Of a stretch of DNA of 64,000 nucleotides, positions 1 through 10,875 are shown piece by piece (positions within the stretch are counted from its first letter, which is position 1; each line of letters starts with the position of its first letter). Under the pieces are notes generated by a model, which saw only the letters and a program-made list of their open reading frames with translations, ran no database searches and had not been told where the DNA came from. Position numbers and translations under genes: made by a program. The DNA is taken from the NCBI GenBank assembly GCA_027604505.1, contig JADIIX010000112.1:1-64000 (forward strand), in the 5' to 3' direction. This DNA is from Gonapodya sp. JEL0774. Lineage: Eukaryota > Monoblepharomycota > Monoblepharidomycetes > Monoblepharidales > Gonapodyaceae.

Positions 1-452
1 AATACCACAGTTTGAGGTTATGCTGAGAATACCTTCCAAACTGCATTTGGACTGGACAAGTAAAAATTGTGCAACAAAGTGTGCAACACCGACTACGCAC
101 TGACTGTCAAATCAAAATGAAGGGTTACTACAAAACCAACGTAATTTCTTCTAGTGCTCCATAGAATTCTGGAGGGCGAGAGCGCAACACCTGGGATCAT
201 GAACTGGAACGGCTCTTTCGAGTTGCTATGGGACGTTCCGCGCTTGGTTCTGTAACAAACATACTGCTAAACACTGTACTAGTGATGGAGACAATAGATT
301 TGAAATAAAACTGCTCTTATGGGGAAAGCGTTGGAATCATTTGACGTTCACACGGTGTAGAGGCTCCTTCGCCTCACGTTCTGAATCGGGACAAAACTTG
401 CCGATGAAATAGTCACCTAACCCGCACTCTCTGTACTTCAGTATACACCATC
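1..452. other. Left-edge non-coding stretch
   Basis: No convincing reading frame or RNA gene is visible. It is probably the 5' flank of the gene starting at 453, or the tail of a gene lying outside the window. Confidence 0.5.
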
Positions 453-1981
453 ATGACACAACCGGCCGTCCAAGTTGCGCCTGTTCTGGAACAGCGTCCG
501 TTTCCTCTTGTCAAATTCGATGCTTCCACTGGGGCGTTCGTAACGGAGCCAGTTCTGTTCGACTTCCACCCGGTTTATGGACGCGACATGGTGCGACCAA
601 GTTGATGTGTACTTCTCGCATGATGACGGGTGGTAGTCTCAATTCATGATGCGGTATTTATGCTAATCAGGGTCTGAGCAAAGGAGTTCCGGTGACGAGC
701 GCGGTCTTCCTAAAGTGAGCTTTCGCGAAACTGTTGACGCGAATGGAGTAGAGCTCCTTCTTAACCGCGGCACTAAATCATTATGACTCGTCTATGATGC
801 TAGATTAGATGACAAGCAAAAAATTCCTGTGGGTGGCTTCAGTTGGGAACCGCAACACATGAACAATTCAGAATTTCTTTTCCCACTTCGTACTGACAGG
901 TGCACTCTATCCCTGCGCCCTACTACCTTCTCGTTCTCCGTGGTACCCTGTCTGTTGCTACTCCTTCGTCTCCGAAGCCAACCACTTTCGCAGCCGGGGG
1001 CTTTTTCCACATCCCATCTGCCCCGAACTCTGCCGCCATTCTTGCACCAGCGAGTGGATCTCCGGTGCTGGCCTTGGCGCTCCTCACTACACCTGCAGCT
1101 TCATCGCAGTTCGCGCCACTTCCAAAGGACCGTTCTGCGCTGGCAGAAGATTTCCGGTTCACGGCACTCATAGTGACCCCTAGTGGGGGTTCAGCCGTGA
1201 GTGATGAACATGCAAAAGCGAAATTGGACTCGATTTGGAAGGTTGGTGGAGTGGAATTAGTCGCAGCAAAGCCTCATGATGCACTCGGTGGGTTGCACTC
1301 GAAAACCAAAGACTAAACGAACCCTCGAGGGTGACTCATATATTCTTTTACATACCCTGCCATCTCATATTTGTTTAGCCATTTCATTCTGTGACGCTGC
1401 TCCGAGCCTGACTGCGCCACTCCATCCAGCGTACAGGTACTTCTAGTGTATCATTCCAGACGTTTTTTCTACCCTGTCCTCACCTTCAAGCGTTGCCCTC
1501 CTCCTTCTGCCCAAAACAGCAAGTTCGTGAACCTAACAACTTTCCTCGGCCCGGGACGTGCCCAATTCTCCGTCACAGACGGCACTCCGCCTTCCCGCAA
1601 TGTTGGCGCAGGCGATATCATATGGTTCGAAGGTGAGCACTCTGCTGGAGTTCAAGAACCCACTTTATTTGCGTGTGATGGTCTCATTGTCCCCGTACCG
1701 CGGATTTTCACTTCAGATTCAGAAGGTGCGGGACACGGATACCGGGTTGTAGGCAGCCACGGTGTGAGTCAAGTATTTATCACCCTGAAGCGTGAGCACA
1801 GAAAGTGGGGTGAGTAGTTTTATGTTCTTGGGACTTTGCGTACTCCCTCGACGATGCTGACCAGGCTGTCGGTTACTCCACACTAGGTGTGGGCAAGTCG
1901 GGGTTTGAAGCAGGCTTGCACGGACTCAGCTGGGAGCAAGTCGAAGAAAAGAAGAAGCTTGATAGGGAGGGCAAGCTTTGA
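453..1981 (+). CDS. Unrecognised multi-exon gene
   Basis: I do not recognise this protein. The ATG at 453 opens a clean 5' exon (begins MTQPAVQVAPVLEQRPFPLV). Further coding-looking pieces follow: about 672-717 (reads GLSKGVPVTSAVFLK), about 810-899 (contains PVGGFSWEPQHMNNSEF), 900-1316, about 1500-1811 (contains GAGDIIWFEGEHSAG) and a last exon ending at the TGA 1979-1981 (contains SGFEAGLHGLSWEQVEEKKK). The first three join in phase through GT...AG introns: GACATG|GTGCGA to CTAATCAG, and CTAAA|GTGAGC to TGCTAG. I could not get the later pieces to join in phase, so the 3' half is uncertain. The Gly-rich turns and short beta-like stretches hint at a cupin-like fold, but no metal-binding His motif was found. 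The outer limits are more reliable than the interior. Confidence 0.35.
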
Positions 1982-2176
1982 TGGTTTCTCAACGTCGATG
2001 TAGGATGAGGAGATGTTGTCCATGCTTTCAGGGCCGGAAATCTGAGATGATCGTAACCATGTAATGAATGCAATCTATATTTAGCATGAAAAAGTAGCGA
2101 CGGGAGCGAAGTGCATTACACGAGAGTTCAATTGTGACATCTCATTGCTACATGCGCACCTGTACCACGGCTCTAC

Positions 2177-4963
2177 CTAAGGATCTGGACCGCCCCACTT
2201 CTGCTTCCATATCCACGACTCGCCTAACATCCTTCCCCTCGCTCCAGCACCCTTGCCACTCGTACCGTTCGTCTCCGCCTCCGACACTGCACACTCTCTC
2301 ATCCACAAGGCCGCCTTCAGTTTATTGGCTCGCGCCCCGGTGCCGGTTTTGTAGGCGTTTCCAAGCTGTTCTTGAGCGTCTGAGTCACCAAGACGAGCAC
2401 TGGCAGAGAAGAGGAAGAACGCAAGAGATGAAGAATGAGGGACTCCCCAGCCTGCACAGGGATATCTGAGTTTGAGCAGGTCAGCCGATGGCGGTATCAG
2501 ATCGGGCTCACCTTGTTGCAGTGATACGCCCATCTGGAACAAAGCCAGTGGCAAAACTAGATTTGCCATCAACACAGCCTTCTCCCGCTCCTCCGCAATG
2601 TCAGTCCCGAAGGACACCACGGAAAAGGCAGCTGCAATGTCCATTCCTCGACCTATTGGGGACGACCGCGGAGCACCTCCAGCACCCCCGCCAGTCGTAC
2701 TCGCTCGTTGCAAGGTGCCACCGATGCGTTGTAGAGTGCCTGTGACGAGACTGGACACCGAGGGACGGCCAACACCTGCGCCAGAATTGCCTATGCTCGC
2801 GCCGATTGGTGAGATTGCCGAGGCAGCAACTTGCGTGGTTGAATTGAAGGAACCTTGAGTCGGGAGGATTGACTTTGGTCGTTGTAGCGTCGCAGGTCTT
2901 GACGGACTGGTAGGTCCCGCAACGATAACAGAGGATGGGAAGGAATTCTGGGGTGTGAGAATTGGGGGTGGCCGATCTGGGCGCTGGAGAGTAAGTGGAC
3001 GAGATCCAGGTGTGATAGCTGCTGGAGTGAAAGCGTATGAAGAGGGCATGGACGAGAGCGATCCCGCTGCAGGCACTGCTGGCACCGGCGACCCTAAAGA
3101 CCCTACCGCGCGTGTGAGTGTCCCGGAGAGGCCACCTTGCCTGCCATGTGATCCCATAAACTGCTCCACGAGCGGCCGATGACCATCTTTTGTAGAGCGC
3201 GCAAAGTGAGTACCACTAGTGCCGCGCAGTTTCATTGGTTTGGGTGTGGTCGGGCTGCCAGTGGATAATTTCATCAACGGACGCGCGGTGAATCTCCCGT
3301 CGCCGCGGTCTATAGAGACGATCGCAGGCGGGGGAATGGTGTAAATGCACTTTTGGATTGCGAGAACAAGTCGCCTGACTGAGAAGATGAGCTTGGCGAC
3401 ACAACGTAGGAACACCTGTATAGACAATCGTCGCAAGGTCGTTGTTGAAGTGGATGCGTCGGGAGATATGGGCGGGGCATTCGCGGAGTTGGGGGTCGGA
3501 ACCACCAACACCAGGCTCTGAACAACAAGGTCTCTGCCGGATCTTCCAACCTCAGCAAGGGCGTGCGCCCAAATCGCTTTAATGACGGCAGGCGGTACGA
3601 GAAATGGTACCGCTGCCGCTTCGTTAGCATTCACTGTGGAGGGGCTCGCGAGCATAGCTTCCACGTCAACATCTATACTTGGGTCATGGTCCGGAGCGCC
3701 GGCCACTAGAGGATCGATGTGCTCACGAGCAATGAGAGCCAAAGTTTGCACGATGCGGACGAGGTCTTCCACCGCGCTGCGATTTCGATCCCAATCTCGA
3801 TTGGAGGTGTGGTTCTGGACTTCACGGGCGTAGCGAACGATGTCAAAGAGGGAATCAGAAAGCTGCGCAAAGATGGCATGTTGCGAATAAGGAGCGTAGG
3901 ATGAGTAGGAGGCCCCTGATGATGGCGAAGCTTTGTCGGGTGATCCGGGGGAAAGGGACGTTGGTGTCGTATGCGACAAGGGGGATCCTGTCCGTTCAGG
4001 GCTGTAGTGACCCGGAAGTGGAGGTAATGGTTTGTTGCGAAAATAATGAGCAACTTCCTCCACGGACATAACTTGTGCGGAGAGGGCGTTTGGCTCCCCG
4101 AGTCTTTCCGATAATCTCAGGTCCCTCATGCGGTCAGGATTGGGAGTGAAGGATTCAAGATCACGTATGACAACTTGTAAGCTCTTAAGAAAGTAGAGAA
4201 AGGCATTGGTTTCGTCCGGTTGAGGTACGCCCCATCCATGCCGCAAGCACATTCCGTAAAGGAAGAGTCCGAGAGGATGGAGTGCGCAAGCTGACAGTGA
4301 AAAGTAGTACGCAGAGGCAACAAGCTCATCACGGTAGTGCCAGTAAATGGCGAGTTGAAGAGTGTCGTTTGAGGGAAGGTCTGCCGGTTGCGGGGGCAGT
4401 ACTGTGCCATGGGGTAACTGGAGCATTGTGGGAATTGGAGAGATATCCAGAGAGCCTTTGTTCTTCGCGCCACCGGTTAGCCTGGACAGTCTTTTCGACA
4501 TTTTCGACTCAAGTTTGGAAAGTTTTCGCCCCAGCCCCAGCCCTGACTTGGGCTTGAGGTCTGAGATCGAATCCACCAGGTCTTTAAAGGGAAACTCTGG
4601 TCTGAATGAAAGACGTTCCAACATTCGCTCAAGCAAGGACGCCACTGTCAAAGCAGCATCGTACGATGGGGGAGTAGTAATGTCTGGCGACATTCCCACG
4701 GAAGCGAGCGGTTCTATGCGACCCGCAACAACCAAGGTATCGACTTTAGACAGAGAAGACTCCAAGGGGCCTAAGATTTGGGCGACATTCATGTGATTGA
4801 AAGCACCAGTTGAATCATTCTCCAGCCCGCCCCAACCGGGCTCCGTACTCCTGCTGCGAGTGAGTCGCCGGATCAAGGAAGTGTCCCCTACCCTAAGCTG
4901 CTTTTCATAATGGATCGCCGGTATGGCGTCCGGTGGAGACTGGAGCTCTTCAACAACTGGCAT
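2177..4963 (-). CDS. Sel1-repeat protein, 928 residues, single exon
   Basis: Uninterrupted 928-codon frame starting at the ATG 4963. Two Sel1/TPR-like zones are visible. One is near residues 205-265 (YWHYRDELVASAYYFSLSA, then a Gly-rich LFLYGMCLRHGWGVP turn). The other is at residues ~790-900 (CAGWGVPHSSSLAFFLFSASARLG, then AQEQLGNAYKTGTG and KAALWMRECA). The two are separated by a long low-complexity Ser/Pro/Thr-rich linker. Sel1 repeats are helical scaffolds for protein complexes. The layout of scattered Sel1 units, a disordered middle and a C-terminal WIWKQKW tail resembles fungal Sel1 proteins of the DSF2 type, but that link is from memory. A basic patch (KLESKMSKRLSRL) lies near residue 160. 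The linker repeats a TLQRP/GTLQR motif four times. Role inferred: signalling or cortical scaffold. It is unusually intron-poor for this window. Confidence 0.85.
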   Translation of the reverse strand: MPVVEELQSPPDAIPAIHYEKQLRVGDTSLIRRLTRSRSTEPGWGGLENDSTGAFNHMNVAQILGPLESSLSKVDTLVVAGRIEPLASVGMSPDITTPPSYDAALTVASLLERMLERLSFRPEFPFKDLVDSISDLKPKSGLGLGRKLSKLESKMSKRLSRLTGGAKNKGSLDISPIPTMLQLPHGTVLPPQPADLPSNDTLQLAIYWHYRDELVASAYYFSLSACALHPLGLFLYGMCLRHGWGVPQPDETNAFLYFLKSLQVVIRDLESFTPNPDRMRDLRLSERLGEPNALSAQVMSVEEVAHYFRNKPLPPLPGHYSPERTGSPLSHTTPTSLSPGSPDKASPSSGASYSSYAPYSQHAIFAQLSDSLFDIVRYAREVQNHTSNRDWDRNRSAVEDLVRIVQTLALIAREHIDPLVAGAPDHDPSIDVDVEAMLASPSTVNANEAAAVPFLVPPAVIKAIWAHALAEVGRSGRDLVVQSLVLVVPTPNSANAPPISPDASTSTTTLRRLSIQVFLRCVAKLIFSVRRLVLAIQKCIYTIPPPAIVSIDRGDGRFTARPLMKLSTGSPTTPKPMKLRGTSGTHFARSTKDGHRPLVEQFMGSHGRQGGLSGTLTRAVGSLGSPVPAVPAAGSLSSMPSSYAFTPAAITPGSRPLTLQRPDRPPPILTPQNSFPSSVIVAGPTSPSRPATLQRPKSILPTQGSFNSTTQVAASAISPIGASIGNSGAGVGRPSVSSLVTGTLQRIGGTLQRASTTGGGAGGAPRSSPIGRGMDIAAAFSVVSFGTDIAEEREKAVLMANLVLPLALFQMGVSLQQGEPDLIPPSADLLKLRYPCAGWGVPHSSSLAFFLFSASARLGDSDAQEQLGNAYKTGTGARANKLKAALWMRECAVSEAETNGTSGKGAGARGRMLGESWIWKQKWGGPDP

Positions 4964-5478
4964 TCGTCAGCTGTGTTGTCGGAAAAGATGGTTCACACAA
5001 AAGTGCCCGGTTGTTGCTGCGGTTGATCAGGCGAGACCTGACATATTCGCACTTGTTTATCCCTCCATCGCAAGACCTCAACTGTGTCCGTATCAAGTGT
5101 CCGAGACCCAACGTGGAAATTGGATAAATAGAAAGGCCAGTAATATGATATGATAGGGGAATTCCGCGTTAGTGCATACATGCATACTGATATATGGATG
5201 TGGACAATATATTCCGGCGACACTCAATTTCACGAGAAGAAGCATTCTATAAAGAATGCAAACTTAAGATTTGACTCACGAAGTTCACGGGGATCCGGAT
5301 ATTTATTATAATTATGGACTGACCGGTCAGACGAGGAGAGTCCAAGCTCCTCACGATTCCACGACAGATTTCCATCTGATAAACACAACAAACATTCAAA
5401 TCAATTTGCGTTCACACCAAGCGTCGGCTTCGAAGGACTCGTCTCTGGTGGTGTATTCCACCTTGATTTTAGGAGCGA
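4964..5478. other. Divergent intergenic region
   Basis: This stretch lies between the ATG of the Sel1 gene (-) and the ATG at 5479 (+), so it should hold both promoters. It is AT-richer than its flanks and contains short TATA-like words. No gene is seen. Confidence 0.55.
5242..5259 (+). promoter_or_regulatory. Small palindrome enclosing a TATA-like box
   Basis: GCATTCT and AGAATGC form a perfect 7-nt inverted repeat around ATAA, and the centre reads TATAAAG. It lies about 220 bp upstream of the ATG at 5479. A core-promoter element is plausible, but chance is not excluded. Confidence 0.3.
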
Positions 5479-7354
5479 TGCCTTCGATGGGGTCTCTGGG
5501 TCGTCTGTTTAGGCTCGCATCGAGGCAGCAGAAACCCCCAAAAGTCGCCGACGGCGACACGGACGGGCGAGAGGCGTCAGAGGAAATGAAGGACAAACGA
5601 ACGCGGCCTTTGCAGACTCAGAACCCAAAACCCCTGCCTCTGATTCCCAGTCCTCTTCCAATTCACGGAAAGTCGCAAGCTAATCAGCCGAACACAGAAG
5701 AGGATGGAATTACTCTCGCTCCTTCATTCAAATCTTTTTCGGTGGCAAACTCGTTTGTCGATTCAGGTGCGTCTTGTAAATATGGTGAGACGGAGTATGG
5801 GACTAGATTTTAGAGTCACATGTGCATGCAAATGCGCATACATCACCTTGGAGTTACAGGTGTCCTGAAATGCAGATGCATCATCTGGGAACCATGAGTG
5901 TGTGGCAGTGTAGACTCTCCAGTATTCTCAATGCTAGGCTGACAGTGTGACGGACACTGTTCGTCAATAGCCAAGCAAGTGTTCCTCGCTTGTCTACACT
6001 GACTCTCCTACTCGCATTCTTGTACATCGCAGAACCTATACTACCTCCATCCGCCCCTGTAATCACGCAACCTGTCTTTCCACATTTGAACGATTCTCTC
6101 ACTCCCCGCGCCCATGGCCGTGCGTCAAGCACAGATCCGCCAACCGCCCTTTCTCTTCGCCTTGACCGCCTTGAGCGACTTGTCTCTTGGCTCGTGGAGC
6201 GTGCTGGCGGGTCCGTTGAGGAAATTGTCGCAGGTCCTCTCCCGGGAGATGCTACGTCATCCACTTCCGCTTCGGCGTTAACGCCTGCGATGCACACGAC
6301 AACTAGTGGCTTCGGTGGGCTCTCGAGATCCGTACCTGTTTCAGCATCCGGCTGGAAAGTCGAGAAGCCGGGCTCGAGCAACATCACACTTGCGCCAATC
6401 CTCACATTTCCGGATCCCGCTGCCCCCACCCCGACTAACCCTCATCATCACCGCCGAGTTCGTGGCCCACCATCACTATCCATCGTAACCTCTCACCGCT
6501 CAACCCCATCAGCATCTACTTCGATGATCACCGCATCGCCCGTTGCCTCGGCATCCGCATCTCCACCGACTACACCGCGCCCACGACCTCGGCATCACAC
6601 TCGACGCGGTGGCACCTCTGCTACAGCATCCGCTGGATCATTGTCGGCGTCCGTGTCTTTTGGTCGATCCCTTTCCCATTCGCACTCTCTGCCGCTCATG
6701 CCTCCCAACCTGAGTCTCGGCCAAGCCAGCATCCCGCCGCCACTGTCACTACCACCACCACATGCTGAGGAAGAGGCACCTCGAACTCCTGTAGCAACTG
6801 AACCGGGTGTGCGTGACCGCAGGATCAGACCGGATTCCGTGTGTTCGACAGATTCCGAAGAGGGGAATGAGTGGCCGAGGTCCTCGTCCACGCCCAAGTT
6901 GTCCCATCGGCCTCGTTATGGCACCAACCCAGCCTCGAATCGGGATCCAGGCCCTGATGGAACCTTGCACGTCACCTCGTCTACTTCGGTAATCGCGGTA
7001 TCCGACCTGGCTCGTATCGTACCTCCCCCCAACGATGAGGACCACCAGGTTGATCCCGAGGTTTCTCTCGCGTCTGCACGCGCAAAGGCAGTGGTCAGAG
7101 CCGCATGGCGTGCCCGAGAAGGGTTACCCGCTCTTACTAGTGGTGGCATGGGAACTGCCCTCAAGACTACCCCCCACGTCGGCGTTGACGTCACTCGCTC
7201 ATCCCCGGGTGATGCACTCGACGCGCTCGAAGACCTGGAGCCCGACACTGTGAGCCCCGAAGCCGACGTATCATCTGTTGCCCTGTTTGCTCTCGAGGCG
7301 AGATTCGGTATGTGTGGTGATCCATTCGGTGACGAGGATTTGAAGCTGGGATGA
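5479..7354 (+). CDS. Ser/Pro/Thr-rich protein, two or more exons
   Basis: Function not recognised. Exon 1 begins at the ATG 5479 (MPSMGSLGRLFRLASRQQKP) and runs to a donor near 5766 (GATTCAG|GTGCGT). Coding resumes downstream of 5948 in a long frame that ends at 7354; AATAG at 5970 is one candidate acceptor. Visible parts: a short leucine-rich helix (ALSLRLDRLERLVSWLVERA) soon after the intron, then about 300 residues of Ser/Pro/Thr-rich disordered sequence with a basic His/Arg patch (RPRPRHHTRR). A more ordered C-terminal helix follows (ARAKAVVRAAWRAREGLPAL) and then an acidic end. The Arg/Leu helix could be a short coiled coil. No membrane segment or signal peptide is seen. Inference: a regulatory or scaffold protein of unknown role. 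Confidence 0.55.
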
Positions 7355-8573
7355 GGACGGGGTCCGTTTGGGACATCAAGGAGTGATGTGGCTCAAGGAG
7401 ATTGTGGGAGAGATGGTGGCGAATGACACGAACTTATTGTTTGTGTTCGTATTATCGAATGAGGCCTGGACTATTATTGTGTTCGCATCTATTCGGGCAC
7501 TTCTTCGACGAGACCTAATGTGACATCGCATTACGGTACACTCTCCCCACTTTTCCTTGATCAACTGTTGTGAAGTTTTTGTGCTGCATGGAGTTGCCCG
7601 TTGGGCGGAGAGGAGCATATTGGCGTAGCGTCTTTTCGATGTGCTCTTCGCTTGGAGTTTCATGGAGGCCTTGGGCGTTGGTCGGCCTCAGAGGACCGTC
7701 AGTTTACAATTACCCCTCAATTTTTCCGAGGCTCCTTCCCGTTCTCACTTCGAACATTGTAACATTGTCTTGGATTGCTTTCCTTCACCATCACCTTCGG
7801 ACCGACATTCTGTGATACCCCACACTTACTTCTTCCAAACATTCTCACATGGATTCTCAATTACCGCATCTCTCGGACTTGGATCCGGTACCCCACAATC
7901 TAAGTGATACCTTTACGCCATTAACCTTTTGTGGTGTCTCCCATCTTCTCGGCATCCGTCGTTTTAAGTTGATCTAGGGTGTTTCTGTTTCCTTTGGCGT
8001 GTGTATCTTGGAAACTCATCTGATCGGTTGGGGTGTGACCCGACAATTCAGCAACTGAATGCACCATTGGTGGCCATGTTTAGAGTTGTCCCACATATTC
8101 TGTAGACGTATTGTTCTTCCGTTTGATTGTTACTTACATAAATACTTGAGAGCAACATCCCACAATCCAATGTTCATCCCATTTTTGTATCAAGAACATT
8201 GTGATATTCGCAACGATCAGCACACTGGTACATACCACCAAAAAAGAACGCAACGTGAGACATTCTGTGTTCTTTTCCCCTTTATGATATACTCATGTTT
8301 GTATCTCTGTGGACAGTTGATCTTTCCTTACTCCTGCCGAGGTGAACTCCGTTTCAATTCAAGCTTAAACCTCATGGTACCACGATAGAGTACAGGAAGT
8401 ATATTGAGAGAGAAGGAATGCCTCTTTCAAATATGTCCACAGCGGTTGGTCATAGTGACCATTCTTTCATGACTACAACAGGAATTGAGTCCTGCAAATC
8501 AACGAACTGCGAAGGTCGTAAAACAGTATTTATTACTAAAAACATTGTCGCCTATTTTACACCAGTCACCTTC
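7355..8573. other. Convergent intergenic region, no gene seen
   Basis: 1.2 kb between the 3' ends of the genes at 5479-7354 (+) and 8574-10160 (-). It is T- and C-rich with only short shadow frames. No RNA gene or repeat was recognised. The length is unusual for this compact window. Confidence 0.5.
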
Positions 8574-10160
8574 TCATCCAATAACTCTCCCCCGCCGTAA
8601 CTTCACGTTACTCCTTCCATCCCACTCTTTCAAGGAGTCTGGCCACCACTCCCTGTCCGTTCGCTTCCTTATATCGGATACTGTGTACCGCCCAAAGAAC
8701 TCAAAAACTAGGTTTCTTTGACAAGCATGGTGGGAATGAAGTAGCTGAGTGAGGAAGATACCAAGAGCACAAGTGACGGAGCATTGTTTGCTGTGGTTGC
8801 TTTCGTAACCAAGACCTTCGTGCACCACGTCCTCTTCTTCATCTGCATCCACTTCTCTGTGCACAATATCATCCTGGGACTTGACAATGTCAGTACTCTG
8901 GCTATCATAATGCTCCACCAACGGCCCCCACTGCACTTCTAGACTTGGTGACAACTTCGAAGGAACTTCCAGAAAATCAATACTGACTGCCAGAGTACTC
9001 AAGTTCTCCATGCTGTCTATCAGCATATTTAAAAGTCGCACAAAGAGGGACGTGGGGTAGCGCCCGCTAGCTATGTCCAACTCCCGAATTCGAATCCGGA
9101 GCACGCGAATGCCCCATAAATGTGGAACTCTGGGCCAAGGTTTGTTCGCGGATTGCTCTTTGGTTCTAGATGGCTTTGAAATCCAGTGAGGAGGGATCCA
9201 GTTCTGAATGTTGAGGGTTCCAAGTTCTCGCAAGTTCGGGTAGGCATGTGGTGCACACATCAACCCACGAAATGCCGCAGAGCCGTCAAAAGGGTATTCC
9301 CTGGATGTCCACCCTTCTATCCCGATGAGTTTGGTGACAATTTGCCTGCGCACCAGTGTGACTGCCCTCTGAACGAATTCAACTGCTGAAGCGGGATAGA
9401 TCTCAAGTGGGAAGAATGAATCCCCTTCAAGATGCCGCGCACACGGAAATCCCGATAGCAGCTGCTGCAAGAACTTGTACTCGTCAAGGGATTTCACGCT
9501 TTTATCTCCGATGACAACCAAAGATGTGACAGAGTCCATCGGATCCTTTGAATAGGCGAGCAGCGGTGCCACCCACTCAACAGCAGAACGGGTCATCCCC
9601 CATGAATGGTAGCTTTCTCCAATCACACAGAATTCTGGTACTCTCTCACTGTGGGCAAACCTCGCAACCTCCCTAACAAAAGCAATTCTTTCGTCAAACG
9701 AGGAGTCTATATCAAGTGCCCTGTACTGGACAGAGAGCTTGGAGACGGCGTAGCGCAGGCGAGACCGATTGGTTGGATACCTACTTTCAGGATCGCTGAT
9801 GGTTTCCTCGATTGCTTGCTTGAAGGCACTGTCCGTAGCCACCACCTCCTCCACGTCCACACCCACGAAGGTGCGAATTCCCGCCCAGACCCATTCTCCT
9901 GTTGCGAGCTGCACCTCGTGGAAAATTTGCAGTAGCTCCGGGCAGCCGATTATGTAAGCCCCGTATGCTATATCTTGACTTGACATCACCATCAGATCAC
10001 ATGAAACCACGATAGCGTCCCCGGGACAACCCGGAATGGTCCCAGCGCACGCATTTCGCACAGTCCGAGAGAGGAGTGGACATATCGAGTAGAATGTGCG
10101 GGGTGGGAGCGAGCGGAGGATGCGCTGAAGGATCTCGATAGGTAGTGATTCGAGCAACAT
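8574..10160 (-). CDS. F-box protein, 528 residues
   Basis: Single-exon frame from the ATG at 10160. The first ~40 residues fit an F-box: LESLPIEILQRILRSLPPRT, followed by FYSICPLLSRTVRNACAG. F-box proteins bind Skp1 and bring substrates to SCF ubiquitin ligases. The other ~480 residues, which would bind the substrate, show no Kelch, WD40 or obvious leucine-rich repeat signature. A strongly acidic cluster (DADEEEDV) lies in the last fifth. The gene diverges from the kinase at 10876. The F-box call is solid; the substrate is unknown. Confidence 0.8.
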   Translation of the reverse strand: MLLESLPIEILQRILRSLPPRTFYSICPLLSRTVRNACAGTIPGCPGDAIVVSCDLMVMSSQDIAYGAYIIGCPELLQIFHEVQLATGEWVWAGIRTFVGVDVEEVVATDSAFKQAIEETISDPESRYPTNRSRLRYAVSKLSVQYRALDIDSSFDERIAFVREVARFAHSERVPEFCVIGESYHSWGMTRSAVEWVAPLLAYSKDPMDSVTSLVVIGDKSVKSLDEYKFLQQLLSGFPCARHLEGDSFFPLEIYPASAVEFVQRAVTLVRRQIVTKLIGIEGWTSREYPFDGSAAFRGLMCAPHAYPNLRELGTLNIQNWIPPHWISKPSRTKEQSANKPWPRVPHLWGIRVLRIRIRELDIASGRYPTSLFVRLLNMLIDSMENLSTLAVSIDFLEVPSKLSPSLEVQWGPLVEHYDSQSTDIVKSQDDIVHREVDADEEEDVVHEGLGYESNHSKQCSVTCALGIFLTQLLHSHHACQRNLVFEFFGRYTVSDIRKRTDREWWPDSLKEWDGRSNVKLRRGRVIG

Positions 10161-10875
10161 GGGAACTCGAATGGGTTCGTTCGCAGCTTGGCTTGCCAGA
10201 TGGATGTAAATGACACGTAGCAGGGCACTTGAGAATTTGCGGAGAGTTTTTTTTTATGTAATTGTTCTGCTGTTTGGAATGGAGAACTAGGGGACTGTTC
10301 TGCATATCTTGGAAGTCAAGCAAGCTGCACAAACCGCGCCGGATACCAAGCTGAGATCAAAGATATCGCACCTGCGCAAACTTGCTGTAAAACGAAAGCG
10401 GCAGATAATATCTATCAGCCGGAATGGAGTCCGCTTTCGTTTTACATACATGGATGGAATGACGAAGGTTCGCCGACTACACAGGACCCAAGCGCGATGT
10501 CTCACACGGCTTAGGTTTCGCATCTCTTTTTCTTGAACGTAAATGCAATGTTTCACACTGCACATATGCATGCATGGAATAGATACACACGGGGCGCAGT
10601 TATACACTTTACAGTTCCGCGGGCCGGAGCGACCAGGTCAATTTGCGGACTAAGCCGACACCGCTGAGCTTGCATCAATTCATTTTAATACATTTATTTT
10701 CATACTTTTCAATCTTAAACTGCGAGCAACCGCGTCTCCACCGATTACCCTCCTTGGACACTTGGAAACAAAGTGCGCCGACAAAAAAGGGCCAAGACAC
10801 ACTAATCCCTTCCATCGAGTCAAGAGGCACAGAGTCGCCGCCCACCAATCCCTCCAACACTTGCAAAACTTGCCG
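10161..10875. other. Divergent promoter region between F-box and kinase genes
   Basis: About 715 bp between two start codons facing away from each other. It includes a T-run near 10249-10255 and the 16-nt-arm hairpin listed separately. No reading frame here looks real. Confidence 0.6.
10386..10446. repeat. Perfect inverted repeat, 16-nt arms, 29-nt loop
   Basis: The left arm 10386-10401 (TGTAAAACGAAAGCGG) is exactly the reverse complement of the right arm 10431-10446, with loop 10402-10430. It sits in the shared upstream region of the F-box (-) and kinase (+) genes. It could be a binding site for a dimeric regulator, a structured 5' leader, or the remnant of a small inverted-repeat element. 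Confidence 0.8.

Noticed and set aside
453-1981. Cupin oxygenase assignment
   Set aside because: Short beta-like and Gly turns suggested a cupin, but no HxH...E/H metal motif was found and the exons do not join cleanly. Left as unrecognised.
9085-9110. TTCGAATCC word resembling a tRNA T-loop
   Set aside because: It lies within the F-box coding sequence, and no acceptor or anticodon stems pair around it.
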